Shown: positions 10,830-22,034 of the stretch, piece after piece
Layout: every line of letters begins with the position of its first letter
Position numbering within the stretch: position 1 is the stretch's first letter
Source: Seriola aureovittata
Taxonomy: Eukaryota > Chordata > Actinopteri > Carangiformes > Carangidae
Assembly (NCBI RefSeq): GCF_021018895.1
Contig: NC_079386.1
Span: 18,142,052 to 18,206,051 of the forward strand
Direction of reading: 5' to 3'
Length of the DNA stretch: 64,000 nt
Notes under the pieces: generated by a model
What the model saw: the letters and a program-made list of their open reading frames with translations, nothing else
Told to the model about the DNA's origin: nothing
Database searches by the model: none
Translations under genes and position numbers: made by a program

Positions 10830-13800
10830 ATGGAGGTCACAGCTCTCGGCTTCAGACTGAGTGAGTACTGAGTCTGTCTCTCAAAAATATTTAGTTAATG
10901 ATACTAAATGCATTGATGTGGTTGATGCACAGTCTACTGATCCACTCATCGAGCCAATATCTTGTCTCTCCAGCGATGAACGTGTTGTTGCCGCTGGCTG
11001 CACATCTTCACTTCAGTTATTCTCAGAGAGCTGGTAAGTCGCAGTTAGACGACCAATTGTTCTTTCATAAACATATTATTCTGATGATTGTGTAACTCTG
11101 CTCGGTAAGAAATGAAAAAGCTTTTAGGTTTCTGTTACCATTTTATATATAGTTTGATTCAGTTTTAATAGCAAAAAAAATCTGGACCAAAATACAAAAC
11201 TGCTGGAGTCAAGAAAATTTCGGACCAACAAAAAGAGGCATGGACCAAAAAGGTTGAGTAGTTTCGATCTGCTCTTCTCTCCAGAATACTGTAACTTGTA
11301 CTTGAACCATTGAGTGTTTAATGTTAATTACATTAAAAATGAGCCATAATTTTAATAACAAGTCATTAGAAAACAGTGCAAAAGGTAAAAAGCCTCACTT
11401 TTTCTGTTTCCAACACGTGGCCCACACAACCCCCATCTGACCCTGTAACAATGAGGAAATTAATGCCTCAGCACTTTGAATTTGAATGATAACGATCAGC
11501 ATTGAACGGAAAACAGGGGAAGCTTGATTTTAATTTCTGATTTGATTCTCTTTCCTCTTAATTCTTCCTGTTGCTGACCAACTCTCCATTTTAATACTCA
11601 TAAAAAAAACATAAAAGATCCTATCACTTGTTTATTGAAGTGATGGCCTAAAATGAGAAAAAAAGAAAACAATGAAACGAGTTTTACGACAATTTTTAAA
11701 AATCCTTTTAAACATTTAAAAACATTTAGATTTTTATTATTTATGTATTTATTTTGCATCTTTTCGTCAAAATTGTGCTGTTTAGCAAATCATTTCTCGG
11801 ACCACTTACAATATTTTTGTGGCCCACAGGTTGGGGACCACTGGTGTAGGCAAAAGTTTAACCTAAAAATAATATGTTTTCTAAGACTAATATGCATCAG
11901 AGCAGGTACACTCAATAGTTTTATGTCGGTATGAATTTTTTTCTTTTTTCTTATAGTGCAGTTAATCCATTTTATTGTCTGATTGTCTCCGGTGAAGCAT
12001 TTCCTCAGGTTGTTCCAAACAGACAGCAGCACTTTGAACATGAGTCCATTGTTGTCAGCTGTGAGGGACTGGAGGAACTGACTGGATGGAGAGTGTTGAG
12101 GAAAACCAAAGGAGTTGTTAGACCATGTGCTTCTACCTTGGAGATATCATCAGGACCGTGTGAAATCAAAACTCTCTATAGATCAGACAGTGGAGAATAC
12201 TGGTGTGAGATGGAAAGAGTGAAGAGGAGCAACACTGTCAACATCACTGTCACTGGTATGCAAATATTAAAACAATAAAAAGTTTGTAAATGTAAACATC
12301 TTTTTCAACGTAAAACACAAGAAATGTTTCATAACCTGTGTTGTTCAGCTGGTTCTTTGATCCTGGAGAGTCCTGTTCTTCCCGTGATGAAGGGAGATAA
12401 TGTGACGCTGCGATGTACAAAGAAACACTCTGACGACGACAACAACGAACTCACGACTTCATTCTATAAGGATGGTGTGTTGCTGGGGGGCAGCTCCACA
12501 GGAAACCTGACCCTCCACAGCGTCTCCAGGTCTGATGAAGGACTCTACAAGTGCAGCAGCTCTGGAGCTGGAGACTCAGCCGAGAGCTGGCTGATTGTCA
12601 CAGGTGAGAGACACTGATGGTTCAAACATGAATAAATCATGATGCTTTGTACCTTGCTATTGCAAATTTAAAGCAAACACTAACCTGTAAATGCATTAAA
12701 CCTACTTCAGGTTGTAGCTTGGTACGGACTTACGATTGACCTAAGTCACAGAAATATCACATGTTCATTAAAGTCCAAAAACCATCTCAGTGTAGTTTTA
12801 CATCTCCTCTCTCAGGCTTCTCTCTGCAGCTCTAGTAACAACAGGTCAGTGAGCCAATCAGAAGAGAGGAGGCTCTGAACCTCTCTTCTGACTTGCTGAC
12901 TGTTTTATGAGTGATCCAATAAAAATTAAGCAGATTTCAGGTAAAAACACTCAGAGAAACCAAATCCTGCAAGGTTTGGATGGTGGGTCCAGGTGGGCGG
13001 GGCTTGGTGACTGCTTTGTTGTGACATCACAAAGTTCCAGAAGTCCTGACGGCTGGTTTTAAGGCTCAGTTTCTGAATACAGGCTGTGTGCATTTCTCTG
13101 TGGACTGAGGCTTTGATACTTTCACAGTATTAATATAGAAGCTAGAGCTGATCTATAATCACACTACACATGGACACACACCTTTACACTGGAGGAGCTT
13201 TCAGAAATTGAAACAGCAATTTTATCAAATGTTTTGTTGTACATATTAAGTATAAAAAGCATGTATTTTACAGCATTAGGATCATGTACATATACTGTTA
13301 TCTTTCCAACAGCTCATGAAGATCCTCAGCCTGCGTCCCTTCTCTCCCAGCTGTATCTGCTGGTCAGCATCGGTATCAGTGTTTCATTGTTGTCTCTGCT
13401 GCTGTTCCTGGGAGTACTTCAATGTCAGAAACATGAAACGGCCACCAGAGGTGCGGAGACTAAGAATAAAGAAACCACTTCAAATTGTAGAATGTGATAA
13501 TTGTGACAAAAACAGATTGTTCAACATGTGTGATGTACATGTTCCTGATGGCCATTAACCTTTGAACTTATCTTGTTTGATGTACTTTTCGGACAGGTGC
13601 CTCAACCTCTCCTTCCTCCCAGTCCTGCTCTTTCCCACAGACAGGTGAGGAACATCAACCACCTTCTTTCAATTTGACTGTATACAGAGTCTTCAGAAAG
13701 TTTTCAGATGCCTTCACATTTTGCACACTTCACTCTGTTGTAGATGTAATTGATGAGTTTGCTGCACAAGGCCCATTAACTAAAATGTCAACTGAGAGAA

Positions 13801-16775
13801 TCAGGAGGGAAAAAAGAAAGAGGGACATTTTTAAATCACTATCTCCCAAATTCTTGACACCAAACTTTATATCGCCACATTTCAGTGAGTCTCTTTCATC
13901 ACACAGTATAAACCTTTATGTTTCAGTGTCTGCAGCAGCCAGCATGGCTGAAGTAAGTCAGACAACATATGCTGCCATCACAAAACCCAGGAAAGAGAAA
14001 GGTAATTGACGTGACACAGAAAAGCAGAATGCAATGTGGAACACCTTCAATTAGGTAAAAAAAAATATAGATATATATATATATATGTATATATATTGCC
14101 AGTATTAAAGGTGACCTCCCTTCAGTTGAAGCTCGTAGCAGTGCACATGAACAGTCATTGCTTTAGTGTTGCAACCAGAAAATGGTGAAAACCACTGCAT
14201 GTAGACCTGAAAACAAGGCTTTACAATAATCATCTCTGGATGAAAAGTCACATTTTTTAATAATGTTACATAGGTGAACCCACATGTCTGAGCACCACAC
14301 AATGGCTATACCGTATACTCTACATCTCCCATAGAAACATGACATTATAATAAAGTATAACAAGGACACAAGAAGAACTGGTGCAGGACACAACCAGCTC
14401 GATATTTTAATGTGCAGTGATGTATTTAGTGTCTGTCTCAGCCTTTTAGTAACTCATACTCTCCGTAGTTTGACATTATCTTGCACTTTCTCATTGCCTA
14501 TAGATATAAACCTGATGCTTGTGTAAATTGTATTTTATTATGTTTCAGTATCTGCAGGGGACAGTGTGGCTGAACAATGTCAGGCAACATATACTGTCAT
14601 CACAAGACCCATGAAAGTGAAAGGTAATTTGGTTGTCACTTAGAAAAACCAAATGATTATAAAAAAAAAAAACAGATAACAAAGTGAAACTTCTGGCCCA
14701 ACATAGGCCCGAGTTTGACCCATATACTTCCACATCTGGGTGGAATCCGGCTGTTATCCTTCAACATTTACTTTAATTGGTTCAGATTTGGAAATAGCAT
14801 CAGACAATCATGCTGTACTGTAAATGGGCCAGTAGAAAACAAGCATGTGGCCCAAGGAAGGGCCGGATTTGTTTCGCTATCTGGAAAAGCTATTAAATGA
14901 AAAATATATGACCCAGTGTTAAAGTTGACCTCCCTTCAGTTGAAGCTTGTAGCTTTTAAACGGTTGTTGCTTTGGTGTCACAAACAGAAAATGGTGAGAA
15001 CTACTCAACTGATATTTATAGAACATTCTTGAAATGACTTTAGACTGTGTCAGTTTCAGAAGCTACAGACGCGTTCATGAATTCAGCTTCTTTTTTAGTC
15101 TCAGACAAAAACCACGTGAGGAACCCACAGATGGAAACTCGTAGATGAGTCCCACAGTTCAGAAACTCTTATGTTGGCTGTGAAGCAACAATGCAGCCAT
15201 CTATCACATTTATTTTTACCACGTACTCTAAACCATGTAGCAGCCTCGTTAGTTGTGCGGTAAGTGAGCAGGTGCACCGGATTTTATAAATGAACAATGG
15301 GGCCAGTCTCATAATCAGGTAACTCATGTACTAAAGTTTGACCCTTAATTTCTCACAGATAGATTTTATTCTAGATGCACCTTTGTAACAATAAATAAGA
15401 AAGGAAGTAATGTGAACTCATGAAATTATGTAAAAATAGCATGCACATCCAAGTGCATTTCGTCATGTCTATGTAATGTCATTTTGAGCTTTTCACGTCA
15501 TTTACAACCATTGTGGTCAGGGTTAATTTTAGGGGAAGGTTTAGAGGTCGGGGTTATCGGGAAATTCTGTAAATTATTCACACACCATTTGGTGATACCA
15601 GGCTGCAGGACGAGATTAAATTTATCTGCCCAAATTGTGAACAGATGGAATACAGCAACAATTTGAAAAATTAAATTTGAAAAATATTTCAAATTTAAAA
15701 AAGAGAGGGTGAGTGTATTATAATCACAAGAAATGGTAGATATCAAGTTGTTGTGACAAGATCAAATGACTAAAGAAGAGTAAACCTTTTTAAGAATGAA
15801 AAGTATTCCCCTACTTCACTGCACAAAGTCGTTGAATTGCTTAAGTTCAAATCGAATATTAATTAGGGTATCATCTGCATAATGACGATTTAAAAACACA
15901 ATTAAGCACGCTGAGTCTCAGGGAACAAATTGAGTACAAGTCAAAAGTTCAGATACAGTTTCTTATTAAGTGTATCCAAACTTTTGACTGGCTCTGTATT
16001 TAATAGAAAAACAAATGGGACAATAATTAAGCCGTGTGGTACCCCAGATACAAGAAGCAGGAGGCAATCAGACAAAACTAGTCAGTATTTAAATGCTTGT
16101 TTAATCATGTATTTATGTCTGTCTCAGGCTCTCTAAGCGTCTCTCTGTCAGATAAGGACGACTCCTTGCATTTACCTGTTTACCACACCTTAAGCCTGGC
16201 TAGGCCTTAATAATTACGCCCACCATGAAAAGGTAGGCTAATAACACTGAGCTGGGCTGCACTCTGTTTTCACTCCTGCTTTGCTAACAATATTTGACCT
16301 TTTCAAGTCCATAGCTTTACCATTGAGGACACCACGTTCACTTGGGGGGGAGTTTAGATTTTATAGTGAATGGATATTTTATAGCCTGATTCCAGGATTT
16401 TTACTCAATTTTAATTTGTGAATTTTTAGGTCATTAAATTTAAAAAATGATCAATTCCTCTGAATTCCACAGAATGTTATTCTTATATCATGTAGAATAG
16501 TTTGAAACAGCATTTCCACTTAAATTGGAAAAAATAGATGAATGAATAAAATCCTGGCTTCCACCAGAATCTCTCACCCATTCATCTTGTTACAGTGCAA
16601 TCAAGAAACTTATCATTTATTAATGATCATATAGAATTCAGCTTTTACTGTAAATGAAAAATCCACAATTTTGAGATTTCTCTCCAAAACAGAGCCAGGA
16701 GTGTCCAGCTGCTCAGCAACAGCACTTTGGTCTGCAGGTACAGAAGAGGATCCCTTCTATTATTCAATCGATTAG
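10830..16775 (+). CDS. FCRL-B: two-Ig Fc-receptor-like protein with ITSM-type tail
   Basis: Exons: 10830-10860, 10974-11033, 11998-12255, 12349-12603, 13313-13450, 13597-13644, 13927-14001, 14549-14623, 16693-16775 (340 codons plus stop). The start MEVTALGFRL matches FCRL-A. Ig domain 1 has [16 protein letters not shown] and four cysteines. Ig domain 2 has VTLRCT, FYKDG and LYKCSSSGAGDSAESWL. The membrane helix (LYLLVSIGISVSLLSLLLF) has no charged residue. Two consecutive 75-base tail exons encode QTTYAAITKP, which fits the ITSM pattern TxYxxI, and ATYTVITRP. This points to SH2-dependent, probably inhibitory signalling. Uncertain points: exon 3 could instead start at 11962, adding 12 residues after a stronger pyrimidine tract. 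The last exon could also splice at 16737 to 16988, which would give a stop almost at once. The model with the TAG at 16775 is simplest. Confidence 0.7.
13678..13765 (+). repeat. Fragment of a Tc1-type fish interspersed repeat
   Basis: The sequence is a degraded version of the familiar fish repeat containing 'cagaaagttttcaga...cacattttgcacactt...ttgtag'. It lies in an FCRL-B intron. A related fragment lies at 43090-43235. The assignment is from memory of the repeat's appearance. Confidence 0.4.
13925..15000 (+). repeat. Internal tandem duplication of a tail exon and its intron in FCRL-B
   Basis: The 75-base exon at 13927-14001 is repeated at 14549-14623. The intron stretch at 14101-14180 (tgacctcccttcagttgaag) recurs at 14914-15000. 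Both copies keep intact splice sites and a tyrosine motif, so the duplication adds a second phosphorylatable segment. Confidence 0.7.
14063..14096. repeat. (TA)n microsatellite
   Basis: This is a short run of alternating TA with a few interruptions, inside an FCRL-B intron. Confidence 0.85.
15001..16692. other. Long last intron of FCRL-B
   Basis: No exon is recognised. The stretch near 15480-15610 resembles a common teleost repeat (ggtcagggttaattttaggggaaggttta). I looked for a counterpart of the 66-base tail exon of FCRL-C/D and did not find one. Confidence 0.5.
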
Positions 16776-16987
16776 TCACGACTGAGGGTAATTCTGGTCT
16801 CCAGCGCCTCTTTGCTCTATGTTAACGCCATCTCTGCTTTGCTATAGAGAGAACTAGTGGGAAACGGAAAACTTTTTATATTTATGAGGAGTCTTAATTG
16901 ATCTTAATAAGATCCAGATTTTATAAGTTTAAGTTAAAATACAACCATCTTTACAGCTATAATCTGAGTGTCTTGTGTGTCTTGCAG

Positions 16988-17250
16988 GTTGCTGAGAGCA
17001 GAGACATCTGACTGAAGTTCTGTCATGTGTGCAAAGGAGGAGGACGACCACAGAGCTGTTACATTAATGCAGGACTCTTTAATGAACGCAGGCTCTCCAA
17101 AATATTCTGATCTGTTACAGTTTTAATCGTTTCCATTGCAGAAGGAAAAACAATGGCACATTTCTGTGTTCATAAGAAATAGATTGAGAAACATTTAATG
17201 ATATTGGAGGTTATGTAAATTTGTAAAGAATAAAGGTGTTGATTCTTAAT
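16988..17250 (+). other. 3' exon/UTR candidate of FCRL-B with polyadenylation signal
   Basis: After an acceptor at 16981-16987, GTTGCTGAGAGC corresponds to the terminal coding exon of FCRL-C/D (GTCACTGAGAGAGAATGA). AATAAA follows at 17229-17234. In FCRL-B the preceding exon already contains an in-frame TAG, so this piece is probably 3' UTR or a remnant of an older C-terminus. Confidence 0.5.
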
Positions 17251-17846
17251 TAATGACAACGTGTGATTTATTATGCAGCAGAAAAGACCTGAAGAGTTTC
17301 AGGTAACTCGAAGCATCAGTGTCTATTTGAAGAGGTGGAGGTTGAAAAGTGGTTAAAGTGGCCGCACTGTGTGACACCTGTTAATGTAATAAGGACCTAA
17401 AATGGCAAACCAACAACATCATGTCAGACTATGGTAAGAAAAGAATCACACTGTCAAATACACCTTCCCCATGTGAACTAGTGAAGGAGGAGGATAAATA
17501 CAGTTGTATTTGAATATGTTTCAAGACAATGTATCACATAAAGCACGTACTATAATGGACCATGTGAAAATTGATTACTATCATGTGAATAAAGTGTGTT
17601 ACATAATATTTATCATGTAACATTTTCCTTAACAAAACATTAGTGAACAATGAGATAAAAACTTTCAGAACTATTGAATTAACTGAGAAACATTTCAAGC
17701 ACAACACTGCCACCCAGTGGCCGAACAAATTATGAAACTGTCCAGTAATAAAACAGTTAATACTGTTTTGTATGATTATTGAGATGGTTGTGATGGAATG
17801 TTTCATAGATCTGTATGAAATGATCTTTAGTTTTATCAATCTGAAG

Positions 17847-17877
17847 CATTTGAGGACTTTTTATTAGTCCTCAAATG
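17847..17877 (-). promoter_or_regulatory. Perfect hairpin carrying the BTNL-2 polyadenylation signal in its loop
   Basis: CATTTGAGGACT (17847-17858) and AGTCCTCAAATG (17866-17877) are perfect 12-base reverse complements. They enclose a 7-base loop that reads AATAAAA on the minus strand. The hairpin lies about 65 bases after the BTNL-2 stop codon, where a polyadenylation signal is expected. In the transcript the AAUAAA would be presented in a stem-loop. Confidence 0.65.
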
Positions 17878-17942
17878 TGTCATCCCGTCTCTGCTTCAGC
17901 TTTCTTTTCTGGCAGCTGAAATGATTGAGTTTGTATTGATCC

Positions 17943-20321
17943 TTATGACAGACTGCCTCCGAGTGTCTTCTGTCTCTGCTCCTTTATCTCCTCCAGTTGT
18001 TTATCAATGTTTTCCTCAAGGTCGACTAACACTTTCTTCTTCTCTGTCAATATAGTGACCCCACAGATTACTGAATTTAACAATGCGTCTGTTTCCTGCT
18101 GCATTTTCTTCACTGTGTCAGGATTTGTTTTGGTGTCAAGACACTTGTTTTCATCCAGAGTTTCCTCTGTTGGTGTTAGCAGCTGACTCTGCTTCTCATC
18201 GCTCTGTTTCTCAGCCTCATCCAGTTGAAATTCAAATTCCAGGATCTGGTTCTCCAGATTCTTCTTGTGCTCCATTAATAAATTAACCACCCCCACCACA
18301 TCTTTGTGTTCATCTTCAAGTTCCTTTAACTGTGCATTGAGGTTTGCTTCTCTCTCTTCCAAATCCTTGATTTTCATGCTCTCTGCCGAGACATGTACTG
18401 TTTCTCTTTTTTCATCAAACAGAGCGTGGCTTTCTTTGCAGTTACTTGAAGTTCCTGTGGTTGTTGAAGTCGTACATCTGTTTCCTGCTGTAAAGAAACA
18501 GTATAAAATTAAGGATTCAGAGATGAGTATGCTTGTGATGCAAGTGCATTCAGATCAGAACAGGAATACAGTCTCTACCATGTTCAAACCAACATGTCCA
18601 GGTTCTCAGATCATGCACCACTAACAACTTCTAATCATTGATCCATGAACATTTCTTTATGTTTTATCACTGTCTCTAACAGGAAGCTGTGAAACTCTCC
18701 TTGACATTTAGAAAGAAGCAAAATGAAAGACAGACTTACTTCTGTGTTGCCGTCTCCTTTTCCACACAACAAAAACAAGTGCAATAATGACCATGACGAC
18801 CACCGTCAAGCCGATGGTGATGTGAACAGCAGATCCAGACGAGGTGTTGAAGAAATCACCTGACATGATTAAACACAGAAGTTAGTTAGATCTCAGCTAT
18901 TATTTTAGGTTAAAACAAGTGTTCATATTGTGACGTCATACATTCCCTCCCGCTGGCTGCAGCAAGGACTACAACCCGTCATTGTTTCCAGCAAAAGACT
19001 ACAAAGCCCATAGTCAGCGGTGCAGCCAGGACAGTGGGCGCTGCCCAGCTGAATCTAATGAGCTGATTTCTTTATATTTAATAAATATACTGAATTCAAG
19101 TTTCCTGCACCCGCGCCTCAAGTGAGAAGAAAAGCTCACACGACATCACAATACGAAGACTTTATTTTCTACCTGGAACATGAATCTGTGTCTCTCTGGT
19201 CTGGTTGATGATCTTCTGTTGGACTCTACAGGTGAAGCTGTTGCTGTGTCTCTTCTCCACAGTCACTCTGCTGCTGACAGTATAGAGGTCATCAGGACCT
19301 CTGACCGTCTCTGTAGGTCCAGCAGAGAGCAGCTTTCCCTCACCGTCCAGCCACAACAGCTCAGGCTCTGGATACCAGCCTTTAGACTCACACTGCAACA
19401 CCACCCCATCATTCTCAGTCCTCATCAAGCTGATGATAAGTGAGGAGACTGCACCTAATGATGAAGGGAATAAAGACGTAGTCTAGATTAAAACAAATGG
19501 ACCAGTTTGTATAATCCAGTCAGAATTAACAGCTGCCACTGACCAGCCATTTAAACTGGGGCAATGTTCTGATTTGTTGAATTGGGAAAAGGAATAAATG
19601 AATAAAAGGGAATAAAAAAATGTTGAATGTGGTTCCACAGATCAACTGTCACTTTGAGGTTCTGCCCTGTGAAGTCGGTGTCATGTCTCCACTCACCAAC
19701 AACAAGCTTTACACTAGACTCTCTGTTCAGAGTTGGAACGAAGCATCTGTACGTTCCCTCATCAGACAGTTTCACTCTGGACAGTTTCAGTGAAACGTCT
19801 CCGAGCTTCAGTTTGTTGACGGACACTGACGTTCTCCCCACGTAGGACGGGTGTTTTTTATTCTCCAGTTCCACACCGTCACGCCACACATGCACAAATC
19901 TGGGACTCAGGTCAGGTCTCGTCCACTCCACTGTCATGCTTGAAGCGTCCACGGCAGGTTCCAGGTGGCATGGCAACACGACGTCATCACCAACAGCTGC
20001 CACTATTGGCTGAGATGGACCAATCACCTGAGACTCACCTGGAAAGAAATGTTAGAGTGCAAGCGGTCTGCATTTGAGACCGTCAAAAACATGTGCATGA
20101 TGAATCAAGTTCAGAAGACCACGCACACGTCCTACATCTTTTAAGGTCACTTTATGTCTCTGTGTCATTTTGCATCACTTTGTAGTCGTTGTGACTCTTG
20201 AATGTCTCACACCCAGCAGCATTAAGGAGTTACCTTCGCAGCGACGTGTTAGGAGAACCAAGACGAGGGTGTGATGGAAAACCAAAGCGCCGATGGCACC
20301 GAGTCCTTTCAGGTGAAGCAT
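17943..20321 (-). CDS. BTNL-2: butyrophilin-like V-C protein with coiled-coil tail
   Basis: Exons, in transcript order: 20321-20234 signal peptide, 20038-19697 V-set, 19454-19173 IgC, 18859-18740 transmembrane, 18487-17943 tail. This gives 458 codons plus stop, with phase 1 at all junctions. The V-set has LPCHLEP, VEWTRPDL, YVGRTSV and DEGTYRC. The IgC has SKGWYPEPEL and FTCRVQQK. The helix is valine/isoleucine-rich and ends VWKRRRQ. The tail of about 180 residues is Thr/Ser-rich at first, then a coiled coil (DLEEREANLNAQLKELEDE) with no B30.2 domain. The 3' half of the IgC exon is almost identical in DNA to BTNL-1, while the V exon and tail differ strongly. A 5' UTR exon probably ends at 20938. 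Confidence 0.82.
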
Positions 20322-21928
20322 CTTGGAGTTTTGAACTTTAAGGAAAATGTTGATCCCCAGAAAGGACAAATACAATTTAATTGAGTTTATGCAAAAAATA
20401 ATCTGTTATCCATTTCAGTTTAATGCAAAACAATAAGTGGTGAAATTACCATTTTTCATTTTGTTTATTTATTGTAACTATGGAAACACAAACAATAAGA
20501 AACAGTTGCCGATGAAACTTTCGTATCTTATAAAACAGCACGTAGAGTCACATGTGAAACACCTGTCACCTGTCTAACTTTGCTCATGTGAGTTAACATC
20601 CTGTGTTTTCTTTGTTGAGCTATTTTTGACTGACATTATTTCTGGAAACAAAGAAGCTTAAAGTTTTACCACCTTCCATCTTTAGGACTAAGACTCCCTT
20701 GGTGTTTAGTCACATGATCATGTGACACAGGTGTTGTATATTCTTAAAATATGTTTACTCACGTATGTGGAGGGCAGAGATGTCACTTCAACAGAATACA
20801 TTTAAAATGAGTTGTAAATCTGCCACTTTCGTTTCTGTTACTTTATTTGTAAAACACTGTTTCAGTAAATTGGAAGTAAATAATAATAATAATTCTAATA
20901 ATACATTTAAAGACAGTTTCAGCCTACCTGTCAGGTGGTTCAGTCGCCTCGTCTCAGACACTGAAGTGACTCACTGTCAAAGTCCAGTGAAATCACACAA
21001 CGTCACATATCCTGCTCTGTTAATCTTTAATTAACACCACTCTGTATCTTTGTAGAGCGCGGCTTATATGACAATTATATTGAACCATTTAATTAATTTT
21101 GTGTTTCTATTTTTAGTATGTTTTTATTGTGTTTTCTTTTTGTCTTGAGTTGTGTCTGTACGTGTTTGTTGCTTGTTTCATGTCCACTCACATGTAAATG
21201 CAACTGTCATAATAGAGAAGAAAATGGAGTAAATGAAAGATAAAGCATATTTCATAAGATGTATTATTCATTCATTTTGCCTGTTCTCTTTGAGTCCCGG
21301 AGCAGGTGTGTCATTTGCTGTATCAAGGAATGAACATATTAGAAAAATAGACATCTGCAGTGTCTACAAATATTGTGTTTTTTCTCTTTCACTTTCCACT
21401 TCGACCACATCTCTGAGAAGCCGTCTGCAGACTAACCACAGCATCTCCATGTCTCTGTGTGGGGAGTGTGGGAACACATGTGAATCTGACTGTCAGCGAT
21501 AGATGAACCTTGGTTGTAGGCAGAAGGCGACGGTGGCACTCACTTGTTGACCTAGATATCACACTGGCTGATGGCTCTTAAATCTCAAGCATACTCCACC
21601 TATTAGAATATAATACTGTAGCATATTGGAAAAACTGTCTTTCCAATACAGGCACTGTTACTCAGTTACTGTCATGGAAAACATACATTCAGGGTTCCCA
21701 GAGGATGAATTTCTCTGACTTTGGTGAATCTCTGACTATTCTTATAGCGCCACCATGAGGTTAATTGAGTTTGATTCAAAGTCCCTGCAGTATCATTTCA
21801 AATGACCTAGGTGATGACTTCTCCTCCAGCTCGTACATATACACGACATGTAATTGACGATGTGGCACAAAACATTCATGGCTCCCAGATGATGTCTCGT
21901 AGTGTTGCATGAGCAGCAGAAAGAAGCC
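20322..21928. other. 5' flank of BTNL-2; no further gene
   Basis: The likely 5' UTR exon donor of BTNL-2 lies at 20938 (CTGACAG followed by GTAGGC). The rest is AT-rich, with an interspersed repeat near 21690-21780 (ttcccagaggatgaat...gcgccaccatgaggtt). No coding sequence is recognised. Confidence 0.5.
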
Positions 21929-22034
21929 ACACAGGAAGAAACCTCTCCTGACCTACTTTGCACTTTAGCCTGGTGTTCAGACAAACACCAGCAACCCAAC
22001 GTCCAGGTCACAGCTCTCTGCTTCAGACTGTGTG
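21929..22034 (+). pseudogene. Start-less FCRL exon 1 with its promoter element
   Basis: The ACACAGGAAG decamer (21929-21938) is followed 72 bases later by a clear copy of FCRL exon 1 (GTCACAGCTCTCTGCTTCAG) and its GTGAGTA donor. The positions equivalent to ATGGAG read GTCCAG, so the start codon is lost. No Ig exon follows before the next duplicated unit. It is the remnant of an FCRL gene that was divergent to BTNL-2. Confidence 0.75.

Noticed and set aside
14063..14096. Possible CRISPR-like or structured array
   Set aside because: It is a plain TA microsatellite in an intron; this is animal DNA.
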